Of a stretch of DNA of 64,000 bases, positions 54,198 to 62,505 are shown in pieces. Under the pieces are notes generated by a model, which worked only from the letters and a program-made list of their open reading frames with translations, was not told the DNA's origin and searched no databases. Made by a program: the position numbers and the translations under genes. Origin of the DNA: Halomonas huangheensis (GTDB taxonomy: Bacteria > Pseudomonadota > Gammaproteobacteria > Pseudomonadales > Halomonadaceae); assembly GCF_001431725.1 (NCBI RefSeq), contig NZ_CP013106.1, positions 2,914,001 through 2,978,000 of the forward strand, read 5' to 3'. The number at the start of each line of letters is the position of its first letter. The stretch's first letter is position 1.

Positions 54198-55079
54198 TCA
54201 ATCTCCCAACCGATTGCTCCAGCCCAGCTTGCTGCGCAGAACATCATAGAAATCATGGCCCAACGGGTGCACCAGATTGATGCTCTGTGGCTTGCGACGA
54301 ATCAGCAGTACATCGTCAGGCTTGGCCACGGCACGGGTCTGTCCATCACAGCTGATATGTGGGTAGGTCTGGTTGGTTTCTCCAATATGGATACGAATCT
54401 CGCAGGATGCATCGATGACGATCGGGCGACTGGATAACGTATGCGGGAACATCGGCACCAACGTCAGAGCATCCAGCCGTGGGTGCATGATCGGCCCCCC
54501 ACCGGACATGGCGTAGGCCGTCGACCCCGTCGGTGTGGCGATGATCAAGCCATCACTGCGCTGGCTGTAGACAAACTGGCCGTCGATGAACAGTTCAAAC
54601 TCGATCATGCGCACCGCCTTGCCGGGATGCAGCACCACTTCGTTGAGTGCATCGCCGCTACCGACCAACATCTCATCACGATAGAGTTCGGCATCCAGCA
54701 GAAAGCGCTGCTCGACCTCGTACTGGCCGGACAGCACTTCACCAACCCGTTCTTCCAGCTCATCGGGAGAAATGTCAGTCAGGAAGCCGAGGCGACCGCG
54801 GTTGACCCCCAATACCAGGGTACCGCTATGACAGAGGGTACGCGCGGCACCCAGCAGGCTGCCATCACCACCGACTACGATCACCAGATCGCACAGCTCC
54901 CCGAGCATGCGGCGACTTGCCTCGGCATGACCTCTATCCAGCAGCGCAGAGGCAGTGCGATCCTCGACGATAACGTGATAACCGGCGTCATCGAGGTAGC
55001 GAATCAAACGTCGCAGCGTATCCACTACCTTGACGCTTCCCAGACGCCCGATCAGACCAATGTTCTTGAACGATTGCAT
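54198..55079 (-). CDS. nadK: NAD kinase
   Basis: This 293-residue enzyme makes NADP+ from NAD+ and ATP. GGDGSLLGAARTL is the catalytic GGDG loop, with VNRGRLGFLTDI, the NE/D motif LNEVVLH and DGLIIATPTGSTAYAMSGGG following. It is first of a two-gene unit with a phosphoesterase. The close coupling suggests the phosphoesterase acts on a nucleotide or regulates nucleotide levels, but this is inference. Confidence 0.96.
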   Translation of the reverse strand: MQSFKNIGLIGRLGSVKVVDTLRRLIRYLDDAGYHVIVEDRTASALLDRGHAEASRRMLGELCDLVIVVGGDGSLLGAARTLCHSGTLVLGVNRGRLGFLTDISPDELEERVGEVLSGQYEVEQRFLLDAELYRDEMLVGSGDALNEVVLHPGKAVRMIEFELFIDGQFVYSQRSDGLIIATPTGSTAYAMSGGGPIMHPRLDALTLVPMFPHTLSSRPIVIDASCEIRIHIGETNQTYPHISCDGQTRAVAKPDDVLLIRRKPQSINLVHPLGHDFYDVLRSKLGWSNRLGD

Positions 55080-55174
55080 TCACACATCCCTGGTTGGCGA
55101 TCGCTCATTATGGCGAGGGCCACCAGACGGGGCAAACTCCCCGTTTGTCATAGGTGGCAGTGACCCGCCTGCGA

Positions 55175-56053
55175 TCAGCTCACAAGTGCCGAACGACGCT
55201 GCCACCAGCCGTTGAGCCACAACGAGCCGCCGATGATGGCGCCGCCTATTGCCAGGCGCGGCAGATCGGCTTCACGATTCCAGATCAACAGATTGACCAG
55301 CAACCCCGCAGGAATCAGGACATTATTCATGATGGCGAGGGCTCCGGCATCAACACGCACCGCCCCGAGATTCCACAGGAAGTATCCCAGCCCTGACGCT
55401 ACCAGCCCCAGCCACAGCAGCACTCCCCACTGCAGACCGGTACTTGGCAAGGCAGAACTATTACCCAGCAATGCAAAAGCTGGCACCGCCACCACTACCG
55501 CCCCGAGATAAAACCAGGCGAAAACGCTGTGACGTGGAAGCTCAGGAGGCAGGCTGGACGAGAAACGGCGATATCCCACCTGCCCCATGGCAAAACACAG
55601 ATTGGCGCCCTGAACCACCAGAAAGCCTTGCCAGAAATCCTCGTTGAGGCCCTGGTAACGAATGACGGCTGCACCAAGCACCGCAAGTCCGGCGGTCAAT
55701 AGGTGGAAAGGCGTGAAGCGTGCAAACAGCAGGTCATCGAGAATGGCGATATACAGCGGTGTGAAGATGGTAAACAGCAGAACTTCCGGCACAGACAACA
55801 ACAGAAAGGACTGGTAGAAAAAGGTGTACATGATGCCAAGCTGTACGGCCCCGAGTGCCATCAAGGTCAACTTGTGGCGCCAATTGAGATAACGAGGACG
55901 CAGCAGGGGAAGAAAGACCAGCGCAGCCAGGCAGACTCGCATCAGCACCGCAAAGTAGCTATCGACCTGTCCCGCCAGATAGACGCCAATCAGCGAGAAT
56001 GAGAAGGCCCACAGGGCGGTCACCAGAACCAGATAGCTCACTGTCAACTCCAT
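55175..56053 (-). CDS. EamA-family (DMT) transporter
   Basis: This 292-residue protein has ten hydrophobic segments in two EamA repeats. TALWAFSFSLIGVYLAGQVD and LFTIFTPLYIAILDDLLFAR are in the first, VASGLGYFLWNLGAVRVDAG in the second. Members export or import amino acids, carboxylates or sugars; the substrate is unknown. ATG at 56053 is preferred to a TTG four codons upstream; neither has a strong binding site. It is a separate unit from nadK. Confidence 0.88.
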   Translation of the reverse strand: MELTVSYLVLVTALWAFSFSLIGVYLAGQVDSYFAVLMRVCLAALVFLPLLRPRYLNWRHKLTLMALGAVQLGIMYTFFYQSFLLLSVPEVLLFTIFTPLYIAILDDLLFARFTPFHLLTAGLAVLGAAVIRYQGLNEDFWQGFLVVQGANLCFAMGQVGYRRFSSSLPPELPRHSVFAWFYLGAVVVAVPAFALLGNSSALPSTGLQWGVLLWLGLVASGLGYFLWNLGAVRVDAGALAIMNNVLIPAGLLVNLLIWNREADLPRLAIGGAIIGGSLWLNGWWQRRSALVS

Positions 56054-56134
56054 GCAGTTATACAAGTTGACGCGAAAGGTAACCGCTAATGCCCGCCTCG
56101 TCCAGTGACGCGGTTCAACTCGACATTGTCATCA

Positions 56135-56166
56135 ACCACCACACTCACCGACCACCACACTCACCG
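56135..56166. repeat. 16-bp tandem duplication
   Basis: ACCACCACACTCACCG occurs twice in succession (56135-56150, 56151-56166). The second copy overlaps the stop codon region of the minus-strand Pmp3-domain gene. Confidence 0.85.
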
Positions 56167-56760
56167 ATCGCAACGCCTCAACCACCAGGCAGCAAAGAAC
56201 ACACCCGGCACCCAACCGAGTAGTGTCAGCAACAGAGACAGTAACGTCCGACCTGCACCGCCACCGGACACCGCTACGGCCAGCGGCGGCATCAACACCG
56301 TCAGCACCATCAGGGCAAGCCGCGATCCCGGCGAAGCCATCAAGGCTCCAGCGACACTGGCACCGGTACTGCTGGAAGACATTTCAGCGCGACCGGCAGA
56401 TGTCTCGACACTGCTGGATGCTTTCTCGGTACCGCTGGATGACCTTGACGAGTCAGGCGTCCGAGAGGCTTGCTGCTCATCAGACTCGGGGGTGAAGTGG
56501 CCCACAGCGGCATCGCCGGATGGCTCTGCAGCCTGCCGGTGGGCGTCGTGGTCCACTTTCTGTTCGATCTGGTCGGCACCCTCGGCCAGCAGCTCGTGAT
56601 ACTGTTCCCAGTCCTCCCAGTCATGAGGCGTTCCCGCGCGGGGGCGATGGTCATGGGAGCCTCGCGCTCGATCCCATGCCTTCTCCTCGAGCGTTGTCGG
56701 TTTCTCCTTGTCCCGCTGCCCATCCAGTCCCTTGCGAGCCAGATATTCGCGCGCGTCCAT
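56161..56760 (-). CDS. Pmp3/YqaE-domain membrane protein with long hydrophilic N-terminus
   Basis: This 199-residue protein ends in a Pmp3/YqaE-like pair of helices (LMVLTVLMPPLAVAV, then LLTLLGWVPGVFFAAWWL). Ordinary YqaE proteins are about 55 residues; here ~140 charged, Ser/Asp/Glu-rich residues precede, starting MDAREYLARKGLDGQRDKEK. The N-terminus has no recognised domain. Pmp3 proteins affect membrane potential under salt stress in yeast and plants, which would suit a halophile, but that is inference. GGAGGAG precedes the ATG. Confidence 0.8.
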   Translation of the reverse strand: MDAREYLARKGLDGQRDKEKPTTLEEKAWDRARGSHDHRPRAGTPHDWEDWEQYHELLAEGADQIEQKVDHDAHRQAAEPSGDAAVGHFTPESDEQQASRTPDSSRSSSGTEKASSSVETSAGRAEMSSSSTGASVAGALMASPGSRLALMVLTVLMPPLAVAVSGGGAGRTLLSLLLTLLGWVPGVFFAAWWLRRCDR

Positions 56761-57082
56761 CGTTCACTCCTCCACACTCAGCCACCGCCAGGACCACCGA
56801 TGCCCTGGCTCGGCATTGAATACGAACATGGTAACACTGGTGCTGCGTTGCGTAAGTTGATCTTGATTCAGAATAAGGACGACCTTCCACAGAAGCGCTA
56901 TGGTCAAGCCAGCACGCGCGAATTCAGATGTTTAAGCTACGCTGACTAGAAGCAGCTCCATTGCCACCGAGCAGTTGTCTCTTGAAAAGCAATGTCTGCC
57001 ACGACCAAGGCCGGTCAGCGTCGGGTTTCCGCATGACCACCGCTCAGCCAGCTGTCGACCGCCGACTACAAGGAGAGAGGCC
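56761..57082. other. Divergent intergenic region, nothing specific
   Basis: This 322-base stretch separates the Pmp3-domain gene and the CBS gene. No clear repeat, RNA or small gene was seen. Confidence 0.4.
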
Positions 57083-57505
57083 ATGCCCAAACAGGCTCCC
57101 CCAACCATCGTGCGCGATATCATGTCTCATGACTGCTATCGTGTTACCGGCTCAGCGTCGGTCTCAACCCTTGCCGAAGGCTTGTCATTGCACCGCCTAC
57201 CCGGCGCTCCCGTGGTCGATAGCAGTGACCATCTGATCGGCTTCATTTCAGAGCAGGATGTACTTGGCAAGGTGATCGAGAGCCTGTACCTGGACCACGA
57301 AGCGCCACTGGTCAGTGATCTGATGCGTCACGAGGTTCTATCGGTATCCCCTACCAAGAGCATCATTGATCTGGCACAGGAAATGCTGGGCGCCAAGCCG
57401 AAGATCTATCCGGTCACCGAACAGGGCCGTCTGGTGGGTATCGTGACCCGCCGCGATGTGCTCAACTCCATTCTGACCATGCGCCGCCATCAGCGCAGCG
57501 CCTGA
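57083..57505 (+). CDS. Two-CBS-domain protein
   Basis: This 140-residue protein is almost entirely a CBS pair: residues ~8-60 (VRDIMSHDCYRVTGSASVST...VDSSDHLIGFISEQDV) and ~75-133 (VSDLMRHEVLSVSPTKSIID...GRLVGIVTRRDVL). CBS pairs bind adenosine nucleotides or SAM and regulate partner proteins; no partner is fused here. AAGGAGAGAGG precedes the ATG at 57083. A GC-rich hairpin follows the stop. Confidence 0.9.
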   Translation: MPKQAPPTIVRDIMSHDCYRVTGSASVSTLAEGLSLHRLPGAPVVDSSDHLIGFISEQDVLGKVIESLYLDHEAPLVSDLMRHEVLSVSPTKSIIDLAQEMLGAKPKIYPVTEQGRLVGIVTRRDVLNSILTMRRHQRSA

Positions 57506-57534
57506 ATCTGACTCTGAGCCTACTGTATTCATAC

Positions 57535-57576
57535 ACGCCACCACCCCCCCCGGCTATAACCGGGGGGCGGTGGCGT
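57535..57576 (+). terminator. GC-rich hairpin after the CBS gene
   Basis: ACGCCACC/GGTGGCGT and an inner CCCCCCGG/CCGGGGGG make a long, slightly bulged stem with the loop CTATAA. It has no good T-run, so it is a probable rather than certain terminator. Confidence 0.6.
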
Positions 57577-57624
57577 GTTCCCATGGCCGCTGGTCCATCG
57601 CTTGTTTCTGTCAGAGTCCCGACC

Positions 57625-57658
57625 AAAAAAAACGCTCCTGGGAAAATCCGAGGAGCGT
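57625..57658 (-). terminator. Orphan Rho-independent terminator on the minus strand
   Basis: ACGCTCCT (57632-57639) pairs with AGGAGCGT (57651-57658). On the minus strand it is followed by a run of eight T. No minus-strand gene lies upstream before 58020, where a plus-strand gene begins. Confidence 0.85.
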
Positions 57659-57850
57659 AATGATCGATTTTAGCAAACCAGAACAACACTGCTTGCGACT
57701 GCCATCGCGTGTGCTGTCTGTACCTATATGACAACCGTGCACGGAAAAGTTCTCCGAGAGGGACAAAATTTTTTGTGGCGTGCTTCCTCCTGTATCTACA
57801 GCCGCTGGCTCAGCATTACTGGCAACTGTAAGGCTACTGGCTGCCTGCAC
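57625..57850 (-). ncRNA. Candidate small RNA (5' end unknown)
   Basis: A minus-strand terminator with a T8 tail must end a transcript that begins between 57660 and about 58000, where no convincing protein is encoded. The apparent minus-strand open frame at 57611-57850 runs straight through the terminator, so it is not a gene. No known RNA family was recognised, and the 5' boundary given is a guess. Confidence 0.35.
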
Positions 57851-57968
57851 CGATCAGTTGCTCGCTGAGGCCAGGAAAAACACTCTCTACAAAAGAAGCA
57901 TTGACCCATGAGCCCGACCCGGCAAGCAGTGCTTGCAGCAAACGCCAGTAAAATGAGGCTTGACTTAT

Positions 57969-58008
57969 ATCCGTTCCTTTTATAGAACGTTCCATAAAAG
58001 GAACGGAT
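57969..58008. promoter_or_regulatory. 40-bp nested palindromic operator and promoter of the XRE-azlCD operon
   Basis: ATCCGTTCCTTTTAT (57969-57983) and ATAAAAGGAACGGAT (57994-58008) are a perfect 15-bp inverted repeat. GAACGTTC, a perfect palindrome, sits in the 10-base centre. A promoter TTGACT (57960-57965) with TATAGA or TAGAAC (57981-57988) overlaps it, 11 bases before the regulator ATG. Confidence 0.75.
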
Positions 58009-58019
58009 GATAGTGTCGC

Positions 58020-58553
58020 ATGGACAAGATCTCACTCAGCACTCTCGGCCAGCACCTGCAACAACTTCGCACTACGCGCGGCTGGTCATTATCACAACTG
58101 GCCAGCATGGCTGGCATCGCCAAATCCAACCTATCGCGTCTGGAGCAGGGCAATGGCAATCCCACTCTGGACACGTTATGGCGTCTGGCCGTTCACCTGG
58201 AAGTGCCATTCGGCACCCTGGTCGCCCCGATCTCCGCACCACTCGATGAGGACGGCGTACAGGTACAGTTGCTCGACCAGGGCCGAGACAAACCTCCCGT
58301 GGATGTGTACTGGATGCGCTGTGCGCCATGGACTGAACGCCAGGCCGAGGCCCACACCCCCGGCGCACGCGAAAACATCACCGTCATCAGCGGCCAGCTA
58401 GCGGTAGGTCCGATCAACGCTATACAGACCGTCAGCGCTGGAGAGACCATCTCCTTCGACGCGGACCAGATGCACAGCTATCGCACCGAAGAGAGCTGGG
58501 CAACGCTGATGATGACCATTGTCTATCTACGCGGGGAAGCACCGCACACATGA
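58020..58553 (+). CDS. XRE-family regulator with C-terminal cupin domain
   Basis: This 177-residue protein has an N-terminal helix-turn-helix (LGQHLQQLRTTRGWSLSQLA, then GIAKSNLSRLEQGNGNPTLD). A cupin barrel occupies residues ~105-172, including HTPGARENITVISGQLAVGP and GETISFDADQMHSY. Cupin sensors bind small ligands. It overlaps azlC by four bases (ATGA) and so most likely controls branched-chain amino-acid export. The palindrome over its promoter suggests autorepression. Confidence 0.9.
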   Translation: MDKISLSTLGQHLQQLRTTRGWSLSQLASMAGIAKSNLSRLEQGNGNPTLDTLWRLAVHLEVPFGTLVAPISAPLDEDGVQVQLLDQGRDKPPVDVYWMRCAPWTERQAEAHTPGARENITVISGQLAVGPINAIQTVSAGETISFDADQMHSYRTEESWATLMMTIVYLRGEAPHT

Positions 58554-59269
58554 ATACTTCAACGACCTCCACACACAATGGCGGATGGCTACTGGGGCTG
58601 CGCGATGCCGCGCCGTTGCTGGGCGGGTATATTCCGGTCGCCATATCCTTTGGCCTGATCGCCATTCAATCCGGCCTCAGTCCGCTACAGGCGATCCTTG
58701 TCTCGCTGCTGGTCTATGCAGGTGCCTCACAGTTCATGTTTGTCGGGCTTCTCGCCACCGGTGCACCGATGTGGCTGGTGGTGTCCATGAGTCTACTGAT
58801 CAATCTGCGTCACCTGGTATATGCCCCCAACCTTGCTCCCTGGCTAACCCGCAGCCGCTGGTGGCCATGGCTGATGCACGGACTGACAGATCAGATATTT
58901 GCCCTCGCTCATAACCGTTTACCCCAACTCGAGGTCGGCCAACGGCTGGGTTGGTACAGCGGCGCCGCGCTACTGGCATGGGGAAGCTGGGTCGTGGGAA
59001 CAGCAGTAGGTGCGATCACCGGCGACTGGTTGATGAGCCGCTGGCCACTGGTGGGACAGATAACGCCCTTCGCCCTGCCAGCACTGTTCCTCGTACTACT
59101 GGCACCACGCATCACCGACCTGCGCTGGTCGCTTTCGTTGGCTACCGCGATGCTGGTCGCGATGTTGCTGGCACTCTCTGGCCTGAGCAACGTGGGTATC
59201 CCATTGGCGGCAATCTGTGGCGCCCTCTGCTTCTATCTCATCAAAGCTCGGGGTTCTCATCATGTCTGA
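58550..59269 (+). CDS. azlC: AzlC, branched-chain amino-acid exporter large subunit
   Basis: This 239-residue membrane protein has the AzlC/YgaZ pattern: LGGYIPVAISFGLIAIQSGL, VYAGASQFMFVGLLATGAP and LINLRHLVYAPNLAPWL. About seven to eight helices are expected. With AzlD it exports branched-chain amino acids or analogues. It overlaps the regulator gene upstream by four bases and azlD downstream by eight. Confidence 0.93.
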   Translation: MNTSTTSTHNGGWLLGLRDAAPLLGGYIPVAISFGLIAIQSGLSPLQAILVSLLVYAGASQFMFVGLLATGAPMWLVVSMSLLINLRHLVYAPNLAPWLTRSRWWPWLMHGLTDQIFALAHNRLPQLEVGQRLGWYSGAALLAWGSWVVGTAVGAITGDWLMSRWPLVGQITPFALPALFLVLLAPRITDLRWSLSLATAMLVAMLLALSGLSNVGIPLAAICGALCFYLIKARGSHHV

Positions 59270-59606
59270 AGCATTCTGGCCCGCTATGGCACTCACTGCG
59301 ATCGGCACGCTGCTGATTCGACTACTGCCCCTGCTATGGATGCAACGGCGGATGGCACTGCGTCAGGATGATTCTGTTGAAGCACTCCCTGCCTGGCTTG
59401 GGGTGCTGGCACCGATGATGATTGCTGCCATGCTTGGCGTGTCACTGATCCCGACAACGTCGACTCCGGTTACCTGGTTGGCAACCTTTTTCGGCGCCAC
59501 CACCACGCTACTGGCCTGGCGTAGACTGCGCTCATTGGGTTGGCCCGTCGTTTCCGGTGTCTTGATGTATGGAGCAGTCATTCTGCTCGCCGGTCTGTTT
59601 TCCTGA
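59262..59606 (+). CDS. azlD: AzlD, branched-chain amino-acid exporter small subunit
   Basis: This 114-residue, four-helix protein of the AzlD/YgaH family has ALTAIGTLLIRLLPLLWMQR and LGVLAPMMIAAMLGVSLIPT. It partners AzlC, encoded immediately upstream with an eight-base overlap. The open frame extends 15 codons further up, inside azlC, and is not used. A hairpin terminator follows. Confidence 0.92.
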   Translation: MSEAFWPAMALTAIGTLLIRLLPLLWMQRRMALRQDDSVEALPAWLGVLAPMMIAAMLGVSLIPTTSTPVTWLATFFGATTTLLAWRRLRSLGWPVVSGVLMYGAVILLAGLFS

Positions 59607-59637
59607 GCCGGCACCTCAACCTGCCACTGATATGAAT

Positions 59638-59661
59638 AAAGGTCGCCCGTGGGCGACCTTT
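59638..59661 (+). terminator. Terminator of the XRE-azlCD operon
   Basis: AAAGGTCGCCC and GGGCGACCTTT form an 11-bp stem with a very short loop, followed by ATCGTCTT. It lies 31 bases after azlD. Confidence 0.75.
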
Positions 59662-59802
59662 ATCGTCTTGATGCCTCTGCTGACCCACCGGATTACGTTT
59701 CTGCAATCCACCACCATACTGCAGATCATGAGCAAGGATAACATTACATCAAGTGACACTATGGGTATTCAGCTTGCCAAGCTCGGCCACGGCATTGACG
59801 CT

Positions 59803-60501
59803 CTACTCAATCACCGGCTTCTCGGAACCCATCACTCGATAGATCAACGCACCGATTATTGCCCCTAGAATCGGCGCCACCCAGAACAACCACAGCTGGG
59901 ACAGTGCCCAGTCGCCGACATACAATGCTACAGCAGTACTACGCGCTGGATTGACCGAGGTATTGGTTACTGGAATGCTGACCAGATGAATCAGCGTCAG
60001 ACACAAGCCAATGGCAATAGGCGCCATCGCCGCCGGAGCCCTTGAGTCCGTCGCCCCGAGGATTACCACGAGGAACATCGCGGTCATGACGACTTCCGCC
60101 AACAACGCGGCCATGAGGTTATATCCACCTGGTGAGTGAGCTCCATAGCCATTGGCAGCAAAACCGGCCAGCAGATCGAATCCCGGCTTCCCTGTGGCAA
60201 TCATCAGCAGGATACCGCCAGCCAACAACCCACCGACAAGTTGCGCGCCAATGTAGTACGGCAACTGGCTCAGGGGAAAACGCCCCGCCTCCCACAGACC
60301 GATGGATACAGCTGGATTGAGGTGACAGCCCGAGATATGGCCAATGGCATAGGCCATGGTCATCACGCTGAGACCAAAAGCCAGTGACACCCCCAGTAGA
60401 CCGATACCGACATCCGGGAAGCCCGCCGCCAACACCGCACTGCCACAACCTCCCAGCACCAACCAGAAGGTTCCCACCAACTCCGCACAATAGCGTTTCA
60501 T
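59803..60501 (-). CDS. aqpZ: Aquaporin Z
   Basis: This 232-residue water channel has both NPA motifs ([20 protein letters not shown] and [16 protein letters not shown]). The AqpZ-type selectivity arginine follows the second NPA. Six membrane helices and AqpZ length fit. It allows fast water movement across the inner membrane, relevant to osmotic shock. It converges on azlD. The open frame on the opposite strand at 60384-60920 is a shadow. Confidence 0.95.
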   Translation of the reverse strand: MKRYCAELVGTFWLVLGGCGSAVLAAGFPDVGIGLLGVSLAFGLSVMTMAYAIGHISGCHLNPAVSIGLWEAGRFPLSQLPYYIGAQLVGGLLAGGILLMIATGKPGFDLLAGFAANGYGAHSPGGYNLMAALLAEVVMTAMFLVVILGATDSRAPAAMAPIAIGLCLTLIHLVSIPVTNTSVNPARSTAVALYVGDWALSQLWLFWVAPILGAIIGALIYRVMGSEKPVIE

Positions 60502-61107
60502 TACCCGATATCTCCTTTCGATACCCAGAGATCACCGGGGCCGGTCACGGGCATGAACCCCAAACCTCACCGATCGATCCAACGACGGAATCATTCCGTC
60601 GTATCAACCCACAGCAGGTGCTGGACTGGAAAGCATTTCTCATACCAGGTCATTGCAATGATGCAGGCAAGGGGCCTGAAATATTGGTATACGTCCGAAC
60701 CAGAGGGGCGTATCGAACAACTCATTGCCCTGTGACAAGGCGCAGAAAAATGCGCGATCAATCTAGAGCAGAGCCCTGGCCTTTACCAGCCATTCAAAGC
60801 GTAGGAAACTGCGCCAACAAGAGGTGGAATTTTCCCCACAGACAAATAGTGAGAGAAAAATACGCCTGGCTAGATGAGAAAACCAAGGCCCGAAAATTCC
60901 CGATGTTTCGAGAGCGCTAACCAACCGCAAGGCGTCGCTTGATGATAGTGCGTTTCATTCCATTACCTTCTTGCATAGGGGCTCCAGCCACAACGAAATA
61001 GCTCATCGCTCTGCGAGCAGCGAGGTTCGATCGAAACCGAATGGGAAGTTCAGGAGGTGGAATTGAAGCGGTGACTGACAAGATCCTGAAGTATGCGCAG
61101 AAGTCTG
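60502..61107. other. Long intergenic region upstream of aqpZ
   Basis: These 606 bases between aqpZ and tRNA-Gly hold the 21-bp palindrome at 60582-60602 and no convincing gene. The only sizeable plus-strand open frame overlaps aqpZ and has no protein-like features. Confidence 0.5.
60582..60602. promoter_or_regulatory. 21-bp near-perfect palindrome upstream of aqpZ
   Basis: ACGACGGAAT-C-ATTCCGTCGT has ten-base arms around one central base, about 80 bases upstream of the aqpZ start. It is a good candidate operator; no linked regulator is seen. Confidence 0.5.
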
Positions 61108-61183
<76 letters not shown>

Positions 61184-61393
61184 ATGAATTGCGCATGGTA
61201 ATCACAGATAGTAATCACAGCGAATTATCTGTCGCAAGCATGCTCGTGAAAGACCCTCGCTCCAACCTGTGGGCCTGCTATACAACACGCACTCCGGTAC
61301 CCTCGGTCAGAAACGTCAATGGGAACGTTTCATCCAGCAGGATGGTCACAAGGCGACAACGCCTGAAAAACTCGTTTCGAAGGAGCGAACCTG

Positions 61394-61807
61394 ATGAAGA
61401 AAACCACCATGGCATTGCTGATATCCGGCGTGACCCTGAGTTTCGCCGCCACTGCCAACGCAGAGGAGCTCTCGGCCAATTGCCAGGCGAAGGCTGACGA
61501 AGTACAGCAGCAGCTGGAACATGCTCAAGCTGAAGGCAACGACGATCGAGTCACAGGCCTGAAGACGGCATTACAGAACATCCAGCAATACTGTAATGAC
61601 GAAGACATGATTACCGATGCAGAGGATGCGGTGCGGGATAGCCTCGAAGACGTTCAGGAACAGCAGGCAGATCTGGACGAGGCCATCGCCGACGGAGATA
61701 TGGAAGATATCCAGCAGGAACGAGAAGAGCTGGAGGCTGCCACCAGCGAGCTGGAGCAGCACTCTGCCGAGCTCAAGGCCCTGCAGTCCAGCAACGAGGC
61801 CCAGTAA
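61394..61807 (+). CDS. DUF1090 family periplasmic protein (YqjC-like)
   Basis: This 137-residue protein has a signal peptide (MKKTTMALLISGVTLSFAAT, cleavage near ANA). A long helical, charged region rich in Glu, Gln and Asp follows, probably a coiled coil. Two cysteines (NCQAK and QYCND) could pair. The pattern matches DUF1090. Function is unknown. GAAGGAG precedes the ATG. Confidence 0.8.
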   Translation: MKKTTMALLISGVTLSFAATANAEELSANCQAKADEVQQQLEHAQAEGNDDRVTGLKTALQNIQQYCNDEDMITDAEDAVRDSLEDVQEQQADLDEAIADGDMEDIQQEREELEAATSELEQHSAELKALQSSNEAQ

Positions 61808-62006
61808 ACCAACGAATTGAGTTGCTACTGACTGCCGCTCTCCCCCGATAGGGTGATCCTCTGCCGATGCTTGCCAGAGCACTTCATCTGCGGAGGATCG
61901 CTCCTATCGCCACCAGGCGTATGCCGTGGTAGCTGGCGACAACGAGTGCCATTTATGAGACGCTGGGGGCACTCCAACAGCTCTTCGGATAACACCTACG
62001 CTTGCC

Positions 62007-62381
62007 ATGAATCTCCCCCTGTTCCTCCTTGTCCTTGCCGTCTGCCTGCTGATCTTCGGCAGCGTGTTGGCGATACTGATGCTGTCCGGGACGCCACGCT
62101 ATCGCACTGAGCCGGAGCATCTGCTGTCGCTTTTCGAACGCGTACTGGATGACAACCTGTCCGAAGACGAATGGAATGCGATTTCCCACTATCCGATTCG
62201 TCATAACGATTACCTTGATGGTGTTCGCCGTCGCGCAAACCGTTTAATGGACGAACATGGGCGTTTCGCACGAGTCGCGCGGGGCAAGTCTATCCTTGAT
62301 AGCGAAGGAGCCAAGGAGCTACGTGCCCTCCACGCCCACCTGCTGGCCCATACGCGATTGCACCAACAACACCAGGGGTGA
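62007..62381 (+). CDS. Small membrane-anchored hypothetical protein
   Basis: I do not recognise this 124-residue protein. It begins with one hydrophobic segment, LPLFLLVLAVCLLIFGSVLA, and has a cytosolic-looking tail of ~95 residues. The tail contains LLSLFERVLDDNLSEDEWNA and ends HLLAHTRLHQQHQG. It is the only signal-anchor protein here without a family guess. Codon use matches its neighbours. Confidence 0.65.
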   Translation: MNLPLFLLVLAVCLLIFGSVLAILMLSGTPRYRTEPEHLLSLFERVLDDNLSEDEWNAISHYPIRHNDYLDGVRRRANRLMDEHGRFARVARGKSILDSEGAKELRALHAHLLAHTRLHQQHQG

Positions 62382-62505
62382 AGGCGGAGCGCGCATATGT
62401 GCAGAAAGATATGTCGCATGAAGATGAGGTGTTGAAAGCAGCAATGAGAACCCCAGCGAAATGCGATAGAATGCGGATTCCTGCACGCCCTTCAGGAGGC
62501 TGAGG

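Larger units (their letters stand above)
57506..58019. other. Regulatory-rich intergenic region
   Basis: These 514 bases hold the CBS-gene hairpin, the orphan minus-strand terminator, the candidate small RNA and the nested palindrome before the XRE-cupin gene. No protein-coding gene is evident. Confidence 0.6.

Noticed and set aside
57611..57850. 79-codon minus-strand open frame
   Set aside because: It runs through a strong terminator and has no binding site, so a non-coding transcript is more likely.
60384..60920. 178-codon plus-strand open frame near aqpZ
   Set aside because: It overlaps the aqpZ start antisense and continues into intergenic DNA without any protein-like pattern.
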